From: a virus
Virus record (IMG/VR): IMGVR_UViG_3300026078_000077
Span: 1-27,576 of that record
Strand: one strand, 5' to 3'
DNA: 27,576 nt
The notes under the pieces are model-generated. The model saw nothing but the letters and a program-made list of their open reading frames with translations. It ran no database searches and was not told the origin of the DNA. Shown one piece after another: positions 20,326-27,201 of this stretch. The position numbers and the translations under genes are program-made. Numbering within the stretch: position 1 is the first letter of the stretch; every line of letters begins with the position of its first letter.

Positions 20326-20550
20326 GTGTTCAACGCTGATTTCAGCCAGTTCCGCATCGAACCGATGGTCGACCCCAACCCGGACACAGATCCGGAACCG
20401 TGGCTGGCGATACGCCACCTGCCTTGCAGTACCTTCGTGTTCGACGGTGACGCAGACGCGTTTGACACGTTGCTGGTCACTCAGCTGATTCCGATGATCA
20501 ATGCCCACAAGTGCCCGCAGGAGGGAAAGTACCGTGCCCGAGCAGCCTGA
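20326..20550 (+). CDS. Unknown small acidic protein
   Basis: 74 residues from GTG 20326 behind AAGGAAGGA. An acidic first half (VDPNPDTDPEPWLAIRHL) is followed by CSTFVFDGDADAF and a helix (LLVTQLIPMINAHKC). A competing frame at 20279 lacks a ribosome site and has Ser/Thr-rich noncoding composition. Family not recognised. Confidence 0.7.
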   Translation: MFNADFSQFRIEPMVDPNPDTDPEPWLAIRHLPCSTFVFDGDADAFDTLLVTQLIPMINAHKCPQEGKYRARAA

Positions 20551-20776
20551 GTCCGCACCGGCCGCCCACCTAGTAACCCTGCGGAGCGCCGAGGGAGGGG
20601 GTGGTGTACTGGTCGGGCACCTGCGGTGCGATGGCCCGGAGGTATTCGTGCCCAACATGCCGGGACAGTCGTACGTCTTGGCGATCGACATGATCCAGGC
20701 GGCTGTGCACCATGAGTGTCCACCGGGCACCGGGGACAACGTGGGAGACGCGACTACGGGAACGGTGAAGTCGTGA
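20534..20776 (+). CDS. Unknown small protein
   Basis: 80 residues from GTG 20534 behind GGAGGGAAAG, overlapping the previous gene by 17 bp. Strand-like LVTLRSAEGGGGVLVGHLRC leads to a helix with Met and His (LAIDMIQAAVHHECPP). An exact 12-bp motif is read here as GGGV. Family not recognised. Confidence 0.7.
   Translation: MPEQPESAPAAHLVTLRSAEGGGGVLVGHLRCDGPEVFVPNMPGQSYVLAIDMIQAAVHHECPPGTGDNVGDATTGTVKS
20597..20608 (+). repeat. 12-bp motif, exact copy
   Basis: GGGGGTGGTGTA inside the 80-residue gene, in a different reading phase (GGG-GGT-GGT-GTA) from the G-V-V copies. Confidence 0.85.
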
Positions 20777-21504
20777 GCACAGAGGATGACATCCCAACAC
20801 CGGAACAGTTGAGGCAGCGGATGCGGGATTTCGAGTCGGTTCCGGAGTCGGAGCGCGATGCTGCGATGGGCGAAATCATTCGCCAGGCTGAATCCGGCGG
20901 GCCCGCCCACATGGACGCAGTAATCGATGCGCTGCCCCATCCCGACTACACCACTCCTCGACCGCCGATGCCGAACGATCTTCTTTACCCGTCGGAGGGT
21001 GGGCGTCCTCGGTATCGATCGGACAACCTCAATACCACCGTTGAGCTGCGGCTGACGATCGACGGGCGGCGGTACCTGTGCCGGGAGATGGTCGATCCGT
21101 TTCTGTGGGAGATGCAGCTGGCGCCTGATCAGAACGCACTGGAGTCGTACGTCCAGTATTTCTTGCGCAAGTCGTTGGGCGGTCTGGTCATGGACTCGCA
21201 GGCGATGGGCTATTTCCGCAGCCGTGTGTTCATCGTGCGACCCGGTGACCCGCATGACCTGCAGCGTTGCTCACACTCGAACGACGGCCAGCACCCGAAT
21301 CTATGGCCAAGGTGTCTGGAAGGATTCATCCTGACCGAGCTGCCGGGCGACAGCCCGGTGCCGGGTGCGGGCAGGCGTTGGAAGCGGAAGTCGATGCTCG
21401 GGTATTGCCCGTGTCGCTGCCACCAGCGGGATCGGCACATGAATGGCCCGCGCCCATACATTCCGGGCCTCGGTACGTTCGATGAGGACCGATACGACGG
21501 GTGA
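20773..21504 (+). CDS. Unknown protein with a Cys/His cluster
   Basis: 243 residues from GTG 20773 (GTGA overlap). The first 90 residues are acidic and helical; a central region (VELRLTIDGRRYLCREMV, YVQYFLRKSLGGLVM) looks folded; near the end are CSHSND and GYCPCRCHQRDRH, a possible zinc site. Family not recognised. It may be a virion-associated or late-region accessory protein by position. Confidence 0.75.
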   Translation: MSTEDDIPTPEQLRQRMRDFESVPESERDAAMGEIIRQAESGGPAHMDAVIDALPHPDYTTPRPPMPNDLLYPSEGGRPRYRSDNLNTTVELRLTIDGRRYLCREMVDPFLWEMQLAPDQNALESYVQYFLRKSLGGLVMDSQAMGYFRSRVFIVRPGDPHDLQRCSHSNDGQHPNLWPRCLEGFILTELPGDSPVPGAGRRWKRKSMLGYCPCRCHQRDRHMNGPRPYIPGLGTFDEDRYDG

Positions 21505-21527
21505 ACCACCGCTGCTACACTTGAGGT

Positions 21528-22001
21528 GTGAACAGCGCGGATGTGGCCGGAGGCCAGAACACCAACTCGGTGTTCCGTGACCGCATGTCCAAGGGTTGGC
21601 CGCAAGATCAAGGTTCGGCGGGCGCCGACCCGGCCGCTGCTCAGGGGGTCAACCAATTTCCCGGCGCTAACCCGACCACCGTCCGGCAGGCCAGTGCGTT
21701 GGAATATCGAACATACGAGACTGTGCCCGGTCAGCAGCGGACGGTGGTACACCAGGGCGTACCGATCGGGTACGTACAGAAGTACAACGACCCCGGACAT
21801 GGACCGCTATGGTCGGCGGTGCTGGCGGACCACGTGGCAGCACGCGCCCCGCACGTCCGCCGGGTCCAGCGTGGTATCGTCAACGTGTCCGACGCCGAGC
21901 ACCACGTGATGGATGCACACCGGGACGTCGCCCAGATCGAGAACAGCGGAATTTGGCGGCCAGGCCCGGCCAACTCCGGCCCGAATCTGCTGGGGCACTG
22001 A
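21528..22001 (+). CDS. Unknown protein
   Basis: 157 residues from GTG 21528; TACACT about 8 nt upstream suggests a near-leaderless message. The first 60 residues are Gln/Asn/Gly-rich and look disordered; then YRTYETVPGQQRTVVHQGVP and IGYVQKYNDPGHGPLWSAVL form a probable beta domain, with a His-rich helical end (DAEHHVMDAHRDVAQ). Family not recognised. Confidence 0.75.
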   Translation: MNSADVAGGQNTNSVFRDRMSKGWPQDQGSAGADPAAAQGVNQFPGANPTTVRQASALEYRTYETVPGQQRTVVHQGVPIGYVQKYNDPGHGPLWSAVLADHVAARAPHVRRVQRGIVNVSDAEHHVMDAHRDVAQIENSGIWRPGPANSGPNLLGH

Positions 22002-22002
22002 G

Positions 22003-22200
22003 ATGAGCGAATTGCTGACTGCCGCTCGGTTGTACGAACTAGCCAACGCGCTACCTACGCACGCGGAGCCGCCTCCGCTGCTGCTGCCCGCGTGGTTCCC
22101 TACTGAACACTTGGAGTTCGCCGATCGGTGGGCCCGAGACAACGGATGGACAGGAGTTGTTCGTGGCCGAGAAGAAGTCCCCCGGTCCGATGCACAGTAA
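22003..22200 (+). CDS. Unknown small protein
   Basis: 65 residues from ATG 22003, one base after the previous stop. A helix (SELLTAARLYELANALP) is followed by a Pro-rich hydrophobic stretch and FADRWARDNGW. It overlaps the next gene by 38 bp. Family not recognised. Confidence 0.65.
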   Translation: MSELLTAARLYELANALPTHAEPPPLLLPAWFPTEHLEFADRWARDNGWTGVVRGREEVPRSDAQ

Positions 22201-22342
22201 GGCGCAGTGGCGATTTCTGTACGCCACCCATAAGCCGTTCGCCCATAAGTGGGCCGAGCAGGTGGTGGCCGAGCGCGGACCGAAGATCGGGTACCGCAGC
22301 CTTCCGGCCAAGAAGACGGCCAGCGCCAGGCGGGGCAAGTGA
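22163..22342 (+). CDS. Small basic protein
   Basis: 59 residues from GTG 22163, chosen because CAGGAG lies 6 nt upstream (a TTG at 22157 is nearer to it). The protein is rich in Lys, His and Trp: MHSKAQWRFLYATHKPF, WAEQVVAERGPKIGYRSLP, then a basic tail (KKTASARRGK). Short basic proteins with a K-A-Q-W-R-F start occur in many actinophages. Function unknown. Confidence 0.7.
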   Translation: MAEKKSPGPMHSKAQWRFLYATHKPFAHKWAEQVVAERGPKIGYRSLPAKKTASARRGK

Positions 22343-22524
22343 AAGCACCGGACGGAACGTACGTCAGCCGCTGGGAATACGTCAAAGAGGTCCTGGCCGG
22401 GTGGTTCGGGTACCCGCACCGGCACCGCTACCAGCGCCAGTCGTATCCCCATCGAGGGTGGGATGGGTCCGTATTCTATCTGAGGGAGTGCGTCGGGTGT
22501 CACAGGACGAAGCCCTACCGATGA
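22339..22524 (+). CDS. Small Tyr/Arg-rich protein
   Basis: 61 residues from GTG 22339 (GTGA overlap). WEYVKEVLAGWFGYPHRHRY is followed by SVFYLRECVGCHRTKPYR, with a single CxxC plus His that could be half of a metal site. Family not recognised. Confidence 0.65.
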   Translation: MKAPDGTYVSRWEYVKEVLAGWFGYPHRHRYQRQSYPHRGWDGSVFYLRECVGCHRTKPYR

Positions 22525-22799
22525 CATGGGAGGGGGTGGTGCAGTCCGTCGACCGATTCGTGGCATTATGGGGCAGGAGTCACCTCGATCCTCCGCCCGA
22601 GATTCGGCTGACTCGGGGACAGCTGGGTCGGGTGCGGCAGGAGATTCCGACACTGGATTTTGATCTGTGTCCGGGGGCGTTGATGTTCGGGATACCGGTC
22701 AAGATGGTAGACGACGTCGAGGATTCTACCCCGTTCCAGCGTTGGCACGAGCAGTTCCTGACCGCCGTTCGGAAGGTCGACTGTCGTGGAACTGACTGA
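22521..22799 (+). CDS. Unknown protein
   Basis: 92 residues from ATG 22521 (ATGA overlap). It starts with TWEGVVQSVDRFVALWG and contains LTRGQLGRVRQEIP and ALMFGIPVKMVDDV. The 12-bp motif (11/12, GGGGGTGGTGCA at 22532-22543) is read as EGVVQ. Family not recognised. Confidence 0.7.
   Translation: MTWEGVVQSVDRFVALWGRSHLDPPPEIRLTRGQLGRVRQEIPTLDFDLCPGALMFGIPVKMVDDVEDSTPFQRWHEQFLTAVRKVDCRGTD
22532..22543 (+). repeat. 12-bp motif, 11/12 copy (GGGGGTGGTGCA)
   Basis: One difference, at position 11. It lies eleven bases into the 22521 gene, close enough to the start to affect its translation or transcription. Confidence 0.65.
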
Positions 22800-22986
22800 G
22801 ATCCGAGTGACTCCGGAGCAGTTGGAAGAGCTGAAGACGATGTGTATCGGAAATCCGGACACCATCCCGATGTGGCCTGCGATCTTGGGCATATCGGTGA
22901 TCGTCGACCATGATCCAGAACATTCTACCCTGGCGCAGAACGAGTGGGACTGGCGCGATCTTTACGACGCGGTATTGAGGAGATGA
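22786..22986 (+). CDS. Unknown small protein
   Basis: 66 residues from GTG 22786 with GGAAGG upstream, overlapping the previous gene by 14 bp. VTPEQLEELKTMCIGNPDTI is a helix; PAILGISVIVDHDPEH looks like a strand; WDWRDLYDAVLRR ends it. Family not recognised. Confidence 0.7.
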   Translation: MELTEIRVTPEQLEELKTMCIGNPDTIPMWPAILGISVIVDHDPEHSTLAQNEWDWRDLYDAVLRR

Positions 22987-22990
22987 GTCA

Positions 22991-23527
22991 GTGAGTAAGA
23001 TTCCGCCTGCCGGGTCCATCGGGTTGGTCCGAATCAAAGGTCTAGTGGGCCAGGCCATCCGGGTCGGCCAGTTTTTGGACGGTGACGGCTTCCGAGACTT
23101 CGAGCATGCGTTCGTACTGTACCAGCGTGGTAGTTCGGCCGAGCTGTGTACCGTGGTCGAAGCCGAGCCCAGGGGCGCCCGTCTGGCCGGGCTGGATGAG
23201 TACAAGGGCCGACAGGTGCTGTGGCTGTCGTGCCCGGAGCAGTATGCCGCTTCAATGCTGGCCGCTGCGGTCACCTACGTCGGCGTACCGTACTCATTCA
23301 CCGACTACGTCACCGTCGCCGCCCACCACTTGCACTTGCCGGTGTCCAAGCTGCTGGAGTACGTGGTTGAACACAGCCATCACGTGGTGTGCTCTCAGCT
23401 GGTAGTCGCCTGCGCCGACAAGGCAGGTTGGCCGCTGCTGCCTGAGCACGACTGGCCGGGGTTTGTCACCCCTGGACGGCTGGCACAGCTGGCTGCGGCC
23501 GATGCTGAGCCGACCCTGGTCGAGTGA
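22991..23527 (+). CDS. Permuted papain-fold (YiiX/NlpC-P60-like) protein
   Basis: 178 residues from GTG 22991. FEHAFVLY (His 39) and VVCSQLVVACADKAG (Cys 134), with a Glu/Tyr-containing VVEAEP and VPYSFTDY between, follow the order His before Cys of the circularly permuted papain-like enzymes (YiiX/DUF830, NlpC/P60 superfamily). Members act on amide or thioester bonds in cell wall or lipid substrates. No signal peptide is seen. It overlaps the large terminase start, so it is co-expressed with packaging genes. The substrate is unknown. Confidence 0.65.
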   Translation: MSKIPPAGSIGLVRIKGLVGQAIRVGQFLDGDGFRDFEHAFVLYQRGSSAELCTVVEAEPRGARLAGLDEYKGRQVLWLSCPEQYAASMLAAAVTYVGVPYSFTDYVTVAAHHLHLPVSKLLEYVVEHSHHVVCSQLVVACADKAGWPLLPEHDWPGFVTPGRLAQLAAADAEPTLVE

Positions 23528-25227
23528 CTGTCACCGACACACCGGTCGAGGCTGTCGAGGACTTCCCTACCCGCATCATCCGGCCGTCTGAGCGTCTGGG
23601 GTACCTGGAGGGTGAGACCTCTGAGACGTTCGAGCCGGTGACGTACATCCGCTCAAAGGACATGGGGTGGAAGGGACGCCCCTCGATGCTGGCCGACCCC
23701 ACCGAGGCCGGATCTACTTATCGGCGCATCCAGACCAAGCTCGACCCGATGCTGTTTGCTCTGCTGTACCTGCGCGATCACTTGCGGGCCGAAGCCACTC
23801 GGGGCCAGATCACATTCTGCGACGCACATCTGGACTGGTGCCGTGAAGCGTTGGACTGGGTCCAGCCCACCAGCGGTCCCCGATCTGATCGAGATGTGTA
23901 CGTCGCCCCTCGTGAGCTGGGCAAGTCTACCTGGTTCTTTCTGATCCTGCCGCTGTGGGCGGCGGCACACGGGCACCGCAAGTTCATCGCCGCCTTCGCC
24001 GACGCGGGCACCCAGGCCGAGATGCACCTGCAGACCTTCAAGAACGAGCTGGAGAACAACCAGCTGTTGCAGCGGGACTTCCCGATGCTGTGCGAGCCCG
24101 CCACCCGCTACCGGGGCGCCACCCAGTCCGATACCAAGGGCCTGACCATCCGCAAGAGCGGATTCGTATTCGGTGCCCGAGGTGCGGACTCCAAGACTCT
24201 GGGCATGAAGGTCGGGCACCAGCGGCCCGACATGCTGATCCTGGACGACATCGAGCCGGGCGAAGACCAGTATTCCGAGTTCCAGGTGGGTGGCCGTCTG
24301 ACCACTATCACCGACGTCATCTTCCCGCTGTCCGAATACGCCCGCGTGGTGATCGCAGGTACGGTGACCCTGCCCGGTTCGATCATCCACCAGCTGGTAA
24401 AGAGCGTCACGGAGCCGCAGGAGGGCCACCCGGACTGGATCTCCGAGCAAAACATGCGGGTGCACTATTACCCGCCGATTCTGACCAATGACGACGGTAC
24501 CGAGCGCAGTATCTGGCCCGCCAAGTGGCCGATCACCTACTTGCAAGCCATCCGGCACACCCGGTCGTTCTTGAAGAACTTCGCCAACAGCCCGCTGGGC
24601 ATGGACGGCGATTACTGGACCAAGGACGACTTCCGGTATGGCAGGCTGTCCGGCAAGACCCGGGTGGTGCTCAGCATCGACCCGGCGGGCAAACTGAAGA
24701 AGACCTCCGACTGGACCGGCATGGCCGTGGTCGGCTGGGCGCCCCCGTTGCAGCCGAAGGACCCGCGCCGACAGGCGATCGATGCCGACGACATTCAGGC
24801 CGCTGTTCTGGGCAACCTTGGCATGTGCGAGGTGATGTACGCCCGTGCGGTAAAACTGGTAGGTGAGAAGCTGCGGGCCGAAGTTCTACGCATCTTGGAG
24901 ATGTTCCCCGAGATCGGCCTGGTGCTGGTCGAGATCAATCAGGGCCAGGAGCACTGGTACGACATTCTGCACCACCTCCCCTGCAAGATACAGCTGATCG
25001 ACCAGACGGTCGACAAACGAGTACGCGCGGCCGAATCCCTGGCCCACTACCAGCGGGGGAGGGTGGTGCACGCAGAGCGGCTTGGTGCGGCCGAGGAGCA
25101 GATGGTATCGTTCCCGCGCGGTCCCAACGACGACATGGTGGACGCGATAGGGTCGGCGGTGACCCGCCTGCTGCGTCGCAAGAAGGCCACCGGCATCCAG
25201 GCCCAGAATATCGGGTCATACGCGTGA
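23524..25227 (+). CDS. terL: Terminase large subunit
   Basis: 567 residues from GTG 23524 (GTGA overlap). The ATPase half shows APRELGKST (residues 128-136, Walker A-like) and PDMLILDDIE (Walker B). The nuclease half shows SIDPAGK (about 384), VLVEINQGQ (about 468) and NDDMVDAIG (about 534), the acidic residues of the RNase H-like nuclease. It cuts phage concatemers and pumps DNA into the prohead; the portal gene follows at 27.2 kb. A 10/12 motif copy lies at 25059-25070. The protein is complete. Confidence 0.93.
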   Translation: MTVTDTPVEAVEDFPTRIIRPSERLGYLEGETSETFEPVTYIRSKDMGWKGRPSMLADPTEAGSTYRRIQTKLDPMLFALLYLRDHLRAEATRGQITFCDAHLDWCREALDWVQPTSGPRSDRDVYVAPRELGKSTWFFLILPLWAAAHGHRKFIAAFADAGTQAEMHLQTFKNELENNQLLQRDFPMLCEPATRYRGATQSDTKGLTIRKSGFVFGARGADSKTLGMKVGHQRPDMLILDDIEPGEDQYSEFQVGGRLTTITDVIFPLSEYARVVIAGTVTLPGSIIHQLVKSVTEPQEGHPDWISEQNMRVHYYPPILTNDDGTERSIWPAKWPITYLQAIRHTRSFLKNFANSPLGMDGDYWTKDDFRYGRLSGKTRVVLSIDPAGKLKKTSDWTGMAVVGWAPPLQPKDPRRQAIDADDIQAAVLGNLGMCEVMYARAVKLVGEKLRAEVLRILEMFPEIGLVLVEINQGQEHWYDILHHLPCKIQLIDQTVDKRVRAAESLAHYQRGRVVHAERLGAAEEQMVSFPRGPNDDMVDAIGSAVTRLLRRKKATGIQAQNIGSYA

Positions 25228-25251
25228 GGCCCGGTCTGTCGGCCGGGCCTC
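25226..25251. terminator. Bidirectional hairpin between terL and a convergent gene
   Basis: GAGGCCCGG (25226-25234) pairs with CCGGGCCTC (25243-25251), 8-nt loop. The left arm includes part of the terL stop codon. Confidence 0.75.
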
Positions 25252-25265
25252 AGGGCGGGGGTGGG

Positions 25266-25748
25266 TCAGATCAGGGAAACCCGGATGTAGATCAGGCCGT
25301 CCATCGGGTGGTTGACCAGGAACTCGCTGGTGCCGATCGCGAGCTGCTCGACATGCGACTGGGTCAGCGGGATCAGATACTCCCCGAGCACGGAGTCGAC
25401 TTCCTCGACCCGACCGTCGATGTCTTCGATCGTCACCGAGCTGTCGGCCAGGTCCGCGTCGAGCAGCTCGGCGACCGCCCCCACGACCAGGTTGCGGTCA
25501 GTGACGTACGGGAAGGAACCGTCGGGCATCTCGTACTCCACAGTCACCTGCCAGCCGTCGGACAGCGGCTGCGAGGGGAGGGTGGCGTGGACGGGCTCGG
25601 CCACCGGGCGGGCGGTCAGCTGGGCCAGCAGCACCCGCAGCTTGTCGGAATACTCGATCAGGCCCGACTCGGAGGCGTCGCCGATCGCGGTGCCGATCGC
25701 GCTCTGCAGCTCGGTGGCGAACTCGGCGGTGATGAGGTAGTCGATCAT
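25266..25748 (-). CDS. Unknown minus-strand protein, C-terminal paralogue of the 26531 gene
   Basis: 160 residues from ATG 25748 with GAAAGAG upstream. Helical start (FATELQSAIGTAIGDAS), a central region WQVTVEYEMPDG, and a C-terminus LIPLTQSHVEQLAIG ... GLIYIRVSLI that matches LIPLDIKAMEELALD ... DLYSIRVEIPR of the 26531 protein. Each has its own promoter of the GACAA type. Function unknown. Confidence 0.8.
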   Translation of the reverse strand: MIDYLITAEFATELQSAIGTAIGDASESGLIEYSDKLRVLLAQLTARPVAEPVHATLPSQPLSDGWQVTVEYEMPDGSFPYVTDRNLVVGAVAELLDADLADSSVTIEDIDGRVEEVDSVLGEYLIPLTQSHVEQLAIGTSEFLVNHPMDGLIYIRVSLI

Positions 25749-25800
25749 CTCGGCATCTCTTTCGGTCTGGAGGGCGGTCTGTCCGCCCCCTCTAAACCCC

Positions 25801-25847
25801 AGTCAACCATAGGGTTGTCCCCCTGTCAATATTGCTGACAAGGGGAC
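25801..25847 (-). promoter_or_regulatory. Promoter overlapped by a 12-bp inverted repeat
   Basis: Minus strand: TTGACA (25829-25824), 17-nt spacer with GACAA, TTGACT (25806-25801). GTCCCCCTGTCA (25817-25828) and TGACAAGGGGAC (25836-25847) are complementary except for one position and cover the -35 box. Confidence 0.8.
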
Positions 25848-25856
25848 GGCGGCGTG

Positions 25857-25943
25857 TCATCTACGGCGGAGACAGTACCAGATCACCACGCACCAGATGA
25901 TCGCCGACATCAGTAAACCGAGGTGCGCCGAGTAGTCGCTCAT
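25857..25943 (-). CDS. Tiny single-helix membrane protein
   Basis: 28 residues from ATG 25943, overlapping the stop of the 26173 gene (TGATG). MSDYSAHLGLLMSAIIWCV followed by VIWYCLRRR is a clear single transmembrane helix with a basic tail, so the N-terminus should face outside. The start overlap and topology support expression. Role unknown. Confidence 0.65.
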   Translation of the reverse strand: MSDYSAHLGLLMSAIIWCVVIWYCLRRR

Positions 25944-26173
25944 CAGGCGCCCTCGTACTGCGCGTTCTCGAAGTTCTCGATCAGCGCGGTCTCGTCCGGC
26001 TCGTCATCCTCGTCCGGCTCGGACTCGTCGACCCGGGTGGTCAGCCACAGATTGACGGCGATCCTCTCCGCCGCGCGACGGGTGGCGTACTTGTCCGTGA
26101 CCGGCTGCCACGTCTCAGTTCCGCGTTCGGTCCGCAGCAGCGCCCACACCTGGTACCGCATCTTCTTGGCCAT
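25943..26173 (-). CDS. Unknown small protein with an acidic stretch
   Basis: 76 residues from ATG 26173 with GAGGAGA 7 nt upstream. A basic, strand-like start (KKMRYQVWALLRTERG), a helix (TRRAAERIAVNLWLTT) and a very acidic tail (DESEPDEDDEPDE). Family not recognised. Confidence 0.75.
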   Translation of the reverse strand: MAKKMRYQVWALLRTERGTETWQPVTDKYATRRAAERIAVNLWLTTRVDESEPDEDDEPDETALIENFENAQYEGA

Positions 26174-26186
26174 CGTTGTTGTCTCC

Positions 26187-26531
26187 TCAGCGCGGAATCT
26201 CGACGCGGATGGAGTACAGGTCGTCGTAGACCCGAACCTCGCGAATCCACTGGGAGCCGTCCAGCGCCAGCTCCTCCATCGCCTTGATGTCCAGCGGGAT
26301 CAGCCATTGTCCCGGAACCTGGTCGATGGCGTGATTCGGCTTGACCAGGTTGCGCCATTCGGGCTCCAGCGTGCTGTACATCGCGAATCCGAGCGCCTGG
26401 CGGACGACGGTCACGGCGGCCAGCCACATCGTCACCGGCTCGGCCCGCCCGTCCTTGACCCAGTGGATGTCGGCCAGCCAGCCGGTGGCCAGATTCCGTC
26501 CGGACACGGTCGTGTACGTGCTCTCGGCCAT
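26187..26531 (-). CDS. Unknown minus-strand protein, C-terminal paralogue of the 25748 gene
   Basis: 114 residues from ATG 26531 with GAGAGGA upstream. Starts with YTTVSGRNLATGWLADIHWV and contains WLAAVTVVRQALGFAMYS; the last 37 residues match those of the 25748 protein (see there). It is the first gene after the repressor, behind its own GACAA promoter. Function unknown. Confidence 0.78.
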   Translation of the reverse strand: MAESTYTTVSGRNLATGWLADIHWVKDGRAEPVTMWLAAVTVVRQALGFAMYSTLEPEWRNLVKPNHAIDQVPGQWLIPLDIKAMEELALDGSQWIREVRVYDDLYSIRVEIPR

Positions 26532-26580
26532 CTCAGTATCCTCTCGATCGGGGGGCGGCTGGTCCGCCCCCTCAACCTCC

Positions 26581-26609
26581 AGCCAACCAGATCCTTGTCC
26601 AGTTGTCAA
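26581..26609 (-). promoter_or_regulatory. Promoter with the GACAA spacer motif
   Basis: Minus strand: TTGACA (26609-26604), 17-nt spacer with GACAA, TTGGCT (26586-26581). The -35 box lies two bases after the repressor stop. There is no long inverted repeat here. Confidence 0.65.
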
Positions 26610-26611
26610 GA

Positions 26612-27016
26612 CTACCGGATCGATCGTACCAGGATGTCGGCGATCACCTGCAGGTCGTCCGCTACCGACTCTGACCCGCTGGCGCGCGCTGCCATGGCTT
26701 GCGAGATCAGCATGCCCGACGCCAGTGCCGTCTGGTACCGGCTCAGGTGCACAGTCGTCAGGTCAGCCGGGAGATCGTCGCTCGGGACCGCAACCCGATG
26801 CTTTCGGGTCGGCTTCAGAATCGGTTCGAAGCCCAGTTCGTAGGCCCAGGTTCGCAGGACCGACAGCTTCACCGTCGCACCGTTCTCCAGGCCGGAGAAG
26901 GTCGCCGCGTTCATGTTGATAGCCTCGGCGAATTCCTGAGACTTGAGCCCCACGTCCAGTCGTGCCTGGCGCAGCTGCACTACGAGCGGGTCCAGCTTCT
27001 GCTTGTCGTAAGTCAC
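26612..27016 (-). CDS. XRE-family HTH repressor (candidate immunity repressor)
   Basis: 134 residues from GTG 27016 with AAAGAGAG 6 nt upstream. Residues 13-68 form an HTH of the XRE/HTH_3 type: LRQARLDVGLKSQEFAEAIN, then MNAATFSGLENGATVKLSVL. The C-terminal half has a helical region with IRLxE-free, Ser/Ala-rich sequence and probably mediates dimerisation; no peptidase residues of LexA-like repressors are seen. Its promoter region carries three copies of the 12-bp motif, so it is the best candidate for the protein that binds that motif and for autoregulation. A DNA-binding regulator of a toxin-antitoxin pair is less likely, as no toxin is next to it. Confidence 0.82.
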   Translation of the reverse strand: MTYDKQKLDPLVVQLRQARLDVGLKSQEFAEAINMNAATFSGLENGATVKLSVLRTWAYELGFEPILKPTRKHRVAVPSDDLPADLTTVHLSRYQTALASGMLISQAMAARASGSESVADDLQVIADILVRSIR

Positions 27017-27055
27017 GTTGTACTCTCTTTCACATCAGCCTGGCGGCAGTCGGAC

Positions 27056-27118
27056 GGGGGTGGTGTAACTGACACCACCCTAGCACATAATTGCCTAGCT
27101 GACAAGCACACCACCCCC
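27056..27118 (-). promoter_or_regulatory. Repressor promoter with three operator-like motifs
   Basis: Minus strand: TTGTCA (27105-27100), 17-nt spacer, TAGGGT (27082-27077). GGGGGTGGTGTG (27118-27107, 11/12) abuts the -35 box. TAGGGTGGTGTC (27082-27071, 9/12) contains the whole -10 box. An exact motif on the opposite strand (27056-27067) lies just beyond the expected start point. Binding of a protein to these sites would shut the promoter, as expected for autoregulation. Confidence 0.75.
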
Positions 27119-27201
27119 GCCTGTCTGGCTGAACGTGGCCGACTACCCGCGTCCGATGATTCAATGGTCTGAAATCGTGAACGCGTGTCAGGAGGCAACG
27201 G

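Noticed and set aside
20279-20488. Plus-strand frame of 69 codons starting at ATG 20279
   Set aside because: It overlaps the better-supported 20326 gene, which has a strong ribosome site and more natural composition.
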